The notes beneath the pieces are model-generated. The model was given only the letters and a program-made list of their open reading frames with translations, was not told the DNA's origin and made no database searches. Positions 61,210-64,000 of a DNA stretch of 64,000 bases are shown piece after piece; position 1 is the first letter of the stretch, and each line of letters starts with the position of its first letter. A program made the position numbers and the translations under genes. The DNA is from MAG-120531 sp963934855 (GTDB taxonomy: Bacteria > Bacteroidota > Bacteroidia > Flavobacteriales > Flavobacteriaceae), in the NCBI GenBank assembly GCA_963934855.1, contig CAWWAC010000005.1:1-64000 (forward strand), read 5' to 3'.

Positions 61210-61896
61210 ATGAAAATTGTAATGGCCAATGCGTCGCATTTTAAATACGCTTCAATAATCTGTGACACCATAGCTACTTCTGCCCTTATTAGAGGGACAG
61301 GAATTGCAAAGCGCAGTCCAGAATATATTAAAATGAAACTCCAAAACTCCAATGCTATTATTGCATTAGACGGAGAGAAATTTGCTGGCTTCTGTTATAT
61401 AGAGGTCTGGGGGCACGAAAAATTTGTGGCCAACTCAGGTCTTATTGTAGATCCTGAATACAGAAATAAAGGCCTAGCAAAAAAAATAAAAAAAGCAGTT
61501 TTAGAGCTTTCTTTAAAAAAATTTCCAGAAGCTAAAATCTTCGGAATTACTACAGGATTAGCCGTCATGAAAATTAATTATGAGCTTGGCTATAAGCCTG
61601 TTACTTTTTCTGAACTTACCACAGATCCAGACTTTTGGAAAGGCTGCCAAACCTGCAAAAATTTTGATATTCTTACCAGAACAGAACAAAAAATGTGCCT
61701 TTGTACCGGAATGCTATATGACAAAAATACTCAAAAAAAATCTCTAAATAGCAAGGCTTTTCAAAGACTTAAAAGTATCAAAGAGCAGTTATTCTTAAAA
61801 AAGAAAGCTGCAGAAATTACTACAGAAACTTCTATTTATTTAAAAAATAATACAGCCGAAAACAAAGATATGGAAGCTGTAAAAAACAATTTATAA
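61210..61896 (+). CDS. GNAT-family N-acyltransferase, first gene of the arginine operon
   Basis: The ATG at 61210 gives MKIVMANASHFKYAS and 228 residues; a GTG frame from 61147 runs through the leader and is unlikely. The GNAT acyl-CoA site is VDPEYRNKGLAKK (R-x-x-G-x-A at 85-90). After the core there is a cysteine group, Cys146, Cys149, Cys163 and Cys165 (CxxC-x13-CxC), that could bind a metal. Its place before argG and argC suggests N-acylation of glutamate, the first step of the route. Some Bacteroidota use succinyl instead of acetyl intermediates, so the acyl donor is open. This role is inference. Confidence 0.82.
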   Translation: MKIVMANASHFKYASIICDTIATSALIRGTGIAKRSPEYIKMKLQNSNAIIALDGEKFAGFCYIEVWGHEKFVANSGLIVDPEYRNKGLAKKIKKAVLELSLKKFPEAKIFGITTGLAVMKINYELGYKPVTFSELTTDPDFWKGCQTCKNFDILTRTEQKMCLCTGMLYDKNTQKKSLNSKAFQRLKSIKEQLFLKKKAAEITTETSIYLKNNTAENKDMEAVKNNL

Positions 61897-61898
61897 AA

Positions 61899-63089
61899 AT
61901 GAAAAAACTAGTTTTAGCATATAGTGGAGGTCTAGACACCTCTTATTGCGCTAAATATTTAAGTGCGGAAAAAGGTTATGAAGTGCATGCAGTGAGTGTG
62001 AATACTGGTGGTTTTACAGCCACAGACCTTAATAGTATGGCTGAAAAAGCATACGCTTTGGGCGTGACTAATTTTAAGTCCATAGAGGCTGTTGACATTT
62101 TTTACAACAAAGTAATAAAATACCTCATCTTTGGAAATGTCTTAAAAAACAATACCTATCCTCTATCTGTGAGTGCTGAAAGAATAGTACAGGCATTGGA
62201 AATTATTTCTTATGCTAAAAATATTGGTGCTAATTATATTGCACACGGAAGTACGGGAGCTGGGAATGACCAAGTAAGATTTGATCTTATCTTTAGCATT
62301 TTGGCTCCAGATATTAAAATTATCACTCCCATTAGAGACCAAAGCCTCTCTAGAGAAGAAGAAATTTCTTACTTGCAATCTCATGGAATTTTATATAGCT
62401 GGCAGAAGGCTCAATATTCAATTAACAAGGGGCTGTGGGGAACCTCTGTTGGTGGTGTAGAAACCTTAAAATCTAGATTACCTCTTCCAGAAACAGCCTA
62501 TCCCTCGGCACTAAGTAAGCAAGAACCCCAAAAAATAAGCCTCAGCTTTTACAGAGGAGAACTCGTAGGAATTAATGGAGTTTTGGGAACACCAGTAAGT
62601 CAGATTCAAAAATTAGAAGCCATAGCTAGTGCCTACGCCATAGGTAGAGATATTCATGTAGGAGACACCATTATTGGAATAAAGGGCAGAGTGGGATTTG
62701 AAGCTGCAGCAGCAATCATTATCTTAAAAGCGCACCACTTACTTGAAAAACACAGCTTAAGTAAGTGGCAACAGCACCAAAAAGAACAGCTAGCTAATTT
62801 TTATGGTATGTTACTTCACGAGGGACAGTATTTAGATCCTGTGATGAGAAATACAGAGGCATTTTTAATTGATAGCCAATCAAAAGTTAGTGGTGACGTA
62901 TTTCTAACACTACACCCCTACAGATTTACCTTAGACGGAATAGCCTCTGAGAATGACCTCATGGGCGCTGGATTTGGTACTTACGGAGAAGAAAACAAAG
63001 CATGGAGCGCAGAAGAAGCCAAAGGTTTTATAAAAATAACTGCCAATGCAGGAGCTATATATAACCAAATACACCCATTAGATGATTAA
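61899..63089 (+). CDS. argG: Argininosuccinate synthase
   Basis: ArgG joins citrulline and aspartate with ATP. The 396-residue protein starts with the PP-loop LVLAYSGGLDTSYCAKYL. AHGSTGAGNDQVRFDL and ITPIRDQSLSREEEISYL follow, then YSINKGLWGTSVGG, all standard blocks. It begins two bases after the GNAT gene and overlaps argC by eight bases. Confidence 0.98.
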   Translation: MKKLVLAYSGGLDTSYCAKYLSAEKGYEVHAVSVNTGGFTATDLNSMAEKAYALGVTNFKSIEAVDIFYNKVIKYLIFGNVLKNNTYPLSVSAERIVQALEIISYAKNIGANYIAHGSTGAGNDQVRFDLIFSILAPDIKIITPIRDQSLSREEEISYLQSHGILYSWQKAQYSINKGLWGTSVGGVETLKSRLPLPETAYPSALSKQEPQKISLSFYRGELVGINGVLGTPVSQIQKLEAIASAYAIGRDIHVGDTIIGIKGRVGFEAAAAIIILKAHHLLEKHSLSKWQQHQKEQLANFYGMLLHEGQYLDPVMRNTEAFLIDSQSKVSGDVFLTLHPYRFTLDGIASENDLMGAGFGTYGEENKAWSAEEAKGFIKITANAGAIYNQIHPLDD

Positions 63090-64000
63090 AGTAGGTATTA
63101 TTGGAGGATCAGGATACACAGGAGGTGAGCTCATTAGATTGCTCATACTCCACCCAGCTGTAACTGTAGATTTTGTCTATTCAAGAACCAAGGCAACAGA
63201 AAAAATTAGCTATACTCATTCAGACTTATTAGGAATGTCTGAGTTATGCTTTACTAAACACATAAACCCAAATGTGGAAGTGGTTTTTTTATGCTTGGGT
63301 CACGGGTATTCAAAAGCATTTTTAGAAGCCCACGCGTTTTCAAGTCAAACTAAAATAATAGACCTAAGCACAGATTTCAGGCAGACAGAAAACAAAGAAT
63401 ATTTGGGAAAAACTTTTGTATATGGCCTACCTGAAATAAATAAATCTGCTATTAAAAATGCTAATTATATAGCCAATCCAGGCTGTTTTGCAACTGCCCT
63501 GCAGTTGGCACTTTTGCCTTTGGCTAGCGTCCAAAAATTAATAGAGCCCATACATATAAACGGCACTACCGGAAGTACTGGCGCAGGTGTGGTTCCGTCA
63601 GATACTACACATTTTAGCTGGAGAGACAATAACCTGTCTTGGTATAAAGCCTTTGAGCACCAACATTTAAAAGAGGTAAACGAACAACTCGCAAAAGTAG
63701 CCTTACAAGAAAGCCTGCCTCCTTTGTTTTTTATTCCGCAAAGAGGCAATTTTAGTAGGGGCATATTTGCCACGCTGTACACTGCCTTTAATGGCACTTT
63801 AGAAGAAGCCCAAGAATTGTATAAAAACTTTTATGCCCAAGCCCCTTTTACACACATCTCTTTAAAGCCTATAAATCTAAAAGCAGTAGTAAATACAAAC
63901 AACTGCCAGCTACATTTACATAAATACCAAGACCAATTGCTCATAACTGTGGCCATAGATAATTTATTAAAAGGAGCTAGTGGTCAGGCCATTCAAAATA
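63082..64000 (+). CDS. argC: N-acetyl-gamma-glutamyl-phosphate reductase (3' end cut)
   Basis: ArgC reduces N-acyl-glutamyl phosphate to the semialdehyde. The frame opens at the ATG overlapping the argG stop and stays open to the window end (306 codons). The N-terminal NADP site is VGIIGGSGYTGGEL. The catalytic cysteine is in ANPGCFATALQL. INGTTGSTGAG-like INGTTGSTGAGVVPS and the late DNLLKGASGQAIQN show it lacks only its last few residues here. Together with the GNAT gene and argG it identifies an arginine biosynthesis operon. Confidence 0.97.
   Translation, partial: MIKVGIIGGSGYTGGELIRLLILHPAVTVDFVYSRTKATEKISYTHSDLLGMSELCFTKHINPNVEVVFLCLGHGYSKAFLEAHAFSSQTKIIDLSTDFRQTENKEYLGKTFVYGLPEINKSAIKNANYIANPGCFATALQLALLPLASVQKLIEPIHINGTTGSTGAGVVPSDTTHFSWRDNNLSWYKAFEHQHLKEVNEQLAKVALQESLPPLFFIPQRGNFSRGIFATLYTAFNGTLEEAQELYKNFYAQAPFTHISLKPINLKAVVNTNNCQLHLHKYQDQLLITVAIDNLLKGASGQAIQN

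Noticed and set aside
63465..63797. Minus-strand 110-codon frame near the right end
   Set aside because: It is a shadow of argC, whose plus-strand frame is continuous with all catalytic motifs.

Overview
The window reads as chromosome of a low-GC member of the Flavobacteriaceae (phylum Bacteroidota). The signs are a gldK-type gliding/type IX secretion lipoprotein, TAnnTTTG promoter boxes instead of sigma70-type -10 boxes, few Shine-Dalgarno sequences, a mevalonate-type isoprenoid gene pair (class II HMG-CoA reductase plus a GYDIA-type GHMP kinase), long Bacteroidota-type phenylalanine hydroxylase, and many lipoproteins with short signal peptides. No mobile element, phage, CRISPR array or rRNA is visible; one tRNA (Phe, GAA) is present.

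Layout. 1-3.97 kb, minus strand: topA, an arginase-fold protein with a broken metal site, then the 5' end of gldK. 4.1-10.8 kb, plus: miaB, an orphan sigma54 activator, lptE, a TPR protein, secG, then groES-groEL. 10.8-11.6 kb, minus: an HMA/MauE-type fusion. 12-21.8 kb, plus: a GAF-type methionine sulfoxide reductase, purH, the cell-shape operon mreBCD-mrdA-rodA, then msrA and selO. 21.9-28.5 kb: a tail-specific protease (minus), then surE, a small membrane protein, lpxB and comEC (plus). 28.5-32.2 kb, minus: peptide transporter and DPP IV-like peptidase. 32.4-34.7 kb, plus: mevalonate-pathway genes. 34.75-42.5 kb, minus: an envelope block (PpiD-like foldase, CNNM/CorC protein, LptC, TPR protein, outer-membrane barrel) ending upstream with coaX. 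42.6-51 kb: tRNA-Phe, an Lrp/AsnC regulator divergent from a phenylalanine/tyrosine catabolic operon (dehydrogenase, hmgA, hppD, phhA, fahA, flavin reductase). 51-61 kb: an orphan GH32 fructan hydrolase divergent from a seven-gene operon holding an arsenosugar-type glycosyltransferase, a nucleoside phosphorylase, an FAD oxidoreductase, a membrane polyferredoxin and three more glycosyltransferases. 61-64 kb, plus: the start of an arginine biosynthesis operon (GNAT, argG, argC cut by the window end).

The most striking signal is upstream of the arginine operon. A TAnnTTTG promoter box is followed by a 28-codon open frame ending in four consecutive arginine codons (AGG CGT CGT CGC), then Pro and stop. 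The Arg codons lie inside a chain of overlapping, mutually exclusive hairpins. This looks like an arginine-sensing leader peptide. Other points worth checking are the degenerate arginase homologue beside gldK, an Lrp operator made of two 14-bp repeats 31 bp apart, a tyrosine-degradation operon that lacks the expected aminotransferase and isomerase but carries two enzymes of unassigned role, and the arsenosugar-like cluster without visible ArsM or ArsS.

All calls come from reading motifs and context; no database search was run. Start codons were moved downstream of the longest frame where family N-termini and spacing supported it.
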